A DNA stretch of 64,000 bases, from the NCBI GenBank assembly GCA_003574895.1, contig PJFB01000001.1, positions 620,001 to 684,000 on the forward strand, read 5' to 3'. A program made the translations under genes and the position numbers. The notes beneath the pieces were generated by a model. It was not told the origin of the DNA. It saw only the letters and a list, made by a program, of their open reading frames with translations, and searched no databases. This stretch comes from Geobacter sp. (GTDB taxonomy: Bacteria > Desulfobacterota > Desulfuromonadia > Geobacterales > Pseudopelobacteraceae). Of this stretch, positions 62,625 to 64,000 are shown one piece after another (within the stretch, counting starts at the first letter, position 1; each line of letters opens with the position of its first letter).

Positions 62625-64000
62625 TTACTTTATGCAAACCCGCCGTATTTCATGAATATCCGTAATGCCCTGGAAAACCTTGAGGATGCCGTCCTGCTTA
62701 AGGGTAGTCATGCCGTCGAGAGCAGCCTGTTCCCTCACGGTGTCGGTATCCGCACGCCGTTTGATGAGACTTTTCAGCTTAGGCCCGCATTCCAGAACCT
62801 CATGGATACCGAGACGGCCACGATACCCGCTGTGTCCGCAGCGCTCGCACCCCACTGCCCTATTCATTTTCAGATCAGACCTGCCCAGCCCGGTATTGGC
62901 AAAATCTTCACGTCCATATTCCTCGATAATCTCCTCAATCTCCTGTTCACTAGGGTGATAGCTCTCCTTGCAGTCTTTGCAAAGACGGCGCCCCAGGCGC
63001 TGTCCCAAGATACAGAGCAACGAATCCGAAAAACTGTATGGGTCCAACCCCATCTCCAGGAGCCTGGTGACCGTTTCGGGGGCCGAATTGGTATGAAGGG
63101 TAGAAAAAACGAGGTGGCCGGTAAGAGAGGCCTCCACTGCAATGCTGGCAGTCTCCTCGTCACGCATCTCGCCGACCATGATCACATCGGGGTCCAGGCG
63201 CAGAAACGAGCGCAAAGCGGCTGCAAAGGTAAAGCCGATGCGGGGATTGATCTGTACCTGTCGCAGTCCGGGCTGGGTGATCTCAACCGGATCCTCAGCC
63301 GTCCAGATCTTACGGTTTGTGGTATTTATCATTGCCAACCCAGAATGGAGCGTTGTGGTCTTACCGGAACCAGTGGGACCAACCACCAATATGAGCCCAT
63401 GGGGACTATTGATGGACTCGTTAAAAACGCGCATGTTCCGTTCGGTCAATCCCAACTCCCCGAACTGCATGGGTTCGCCACCGGCCAGCACCCTGATGAC
63501 CACATCCTCCAGGCCTCCAACCGTAGGCATGGTCGCGACACGAAGTTCAGTATCCAGTGGCCCGAATTTCTTAAAATCGATTTTGCCGTCCTGGGGCTTG
63601 CGACGTTCTGCTATATCCAAATCTGCCATGATCTTGATACGTGATGGGATGGCAAACTTGTATTTGTAAGGGATTTTCTGATAGATGGAGCAATGACCAT
63701 CAACCCGCGTGCGAACGACTACATCCTTCTTTCCTGGATATGGTTCGATGTGGATATCCGAAGCCTTATTCATATAGGCATCATAAACAATCTTATTGAC
63801 CAGCTTGACTATGACACTATCCTTCTCAGTTACCTTTTTTGTTTCCTCCTCAACCTCCGGTTCGTCGGAACCCGAGCTTTTGCTGAGGAGATCTACAATG
63901 CTGTCGGGAACGATGTCAAGATTGACCTCATCATTGGCACTGATTGTACTGACTACATCGATATTGTAGAGGCGCTTTAGCACTTTGTAGATATCGGCTT
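62625..64000 (-). CDS. PilB/GspE-family secretion ATPase (5' end outside window)
   Basis: The visible 458 codons hold the C-terminal two thirds of a type II secretion/type IV pilus ATPase. They include SDIHIEPYPGKKDVVVRTRVDG, Walker A GPTGSGKTTTLHSG, the Asp box EDPVEI, Walker B (DPDVIMVGEMRDEETA) and the His box TGHLVFSTLHTNSA. A zinc-binding tetracysteine follows (CKDCKESYHP and CERCGHSGYRGR). The frame is open to the window edge, so the N-terminal MshEN-type domain is missing. GspE and PilB cannot be told apart here. Confidence 0.92.
   Translation of the reverse strand, partial: ADIYKVLKRLYNIDVVSTISANDEVNLDIVPDSIVDLLSKSSGSDEPEVEEETKKVTEKDSVIVKLVNKIVYDAYMNKASDIHIEPYPGKKDVVVRTRVDGHCSIYQKIPYKYKFAIPSRIKIMADLDIAERRKPQDGKIDFKKFGPLDTELRVATMPTVGGLEDVVIRVLAGGEPMQFGELGLTERNMRVFNESINSPHGLILVVGPTGSGKTTTLHSGLAMINTTNRKIWTAEDPVEITQPGLRQVQINPRIGFTFAAALRSFLRLDPDVIMVGEMRDEETASIAVEASLTGHLVFSTLHTNSAPETVTRLLEMGLDPYSFSDSLLCILGQRLGRRLCKDCKESYHPSEQEIEEIIEEYGREDFANTGLGRSDLKMNRAVGCERCGHSGYRGRLGIHEVLECGPKLKSLIKRRADTDTVREQAALDGMTTLKQDGILKVFQGITDIHEIRRVCIK

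Noticed and set aside
62601-63644. Plus-strand frame of 347 codons opposite the secretion ATPase.
   Set aside because: It is antisense to the Walker and tetracysteine motifs of a clear family member and resembles no protein.

Overview
The window reads like a chromosome segment from a Geobacter/Pelobacter-type organism (Desulfuromonadota, formerly Deltaproteobacteria). The pointers are a menaquinone-type succinate dehydrogenase/fumarate reductase (frdCAB), a periplasmic triheme cytochrome c7, citramalate synthase (cimA), aconitase B, and mid-GC coding DNA. The species cannot be named from the sequence alone. There are no rRNA genes, insertion sequences, prophage genes or CRISPR arrays. Most of the DNA is housekeeping on the minus strand, interrupted by accessory blocks.

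Layout. 1-4.8 kb: tRNA-Val, thrS, infC, rpmI, rplT, pheS and pheT, a classical translation operon in which infC starts with a rare AUA codon. 4.8-10.2 kb: rph, rdgB and an RlmD-type methylase, a free-standing zinc-ribbon mini-gene, then cimA with a ComEA-like gene. 10.4-20.9 kb: MATE pump and mtaB, a small membrane/YjbQ/ResB-like group, a FapA-like protein, tRNA-His, a PagL-like lipid A deacylase, a CCA-adding-type nucleotidyltransferase and an ABC-2 exporter. 21.2-25.9 kb: a three-gene accessory cluster. It encodes an exported PSD-family decarboxylase resembling fungal PsiD, a PLP-dependent glutamate-decarboxylase-like protein, and a bacterial phospholipase-B-like Ntn hydrolase. 26-32.7 kb: acnB, then amrB, scpB, scpA, trpS and an M50 protease. 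32.9-38 kb: a YyaL-type thioredoxin protein, an unusual radical SAM protein, a methyltransferase and a PAP2 phosphatase.

38-44.7 kb is an envelope and lipoprotein region: an Arg/His-rich secreted protein, a DUF748/AsmA-like protein, a LolB-like lipoprotein, a caspase-fold lipoprotein beside two paralogous small lipoproteins, and a stand-alone Cas6-like RAMP protein. 44.7-52.3 kb: frdCAB, tgt, a GGDEF-type sensor with a coupled lipoprotein, and cytochrome c7. 52.3-62.5 kb: the rimP-nusA-rnpM/ylxQ-infB-rbfA-nrnA-truB transcription/translation operon and the rpsO-pnp unit. The right edge cuts a PilB/GspE-type ATPase.

The most promising items are four. The first is the decarboxylase/Ntn-hydrolase cluster (21.2-25.9 kb). 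The second is a near-palindromic operator-like site shared by the two TCA-cycle loci, acnB and frdCAB. The third is the caspase/lipoprotein group with the orphan Cas6-like gene. The fourth is the set of terminator-like hairpins placed between promoters and the rimP-nusA and thrS operons, which suggests attenuation. All functions are inferred by reading the sequence; no database search was possible.
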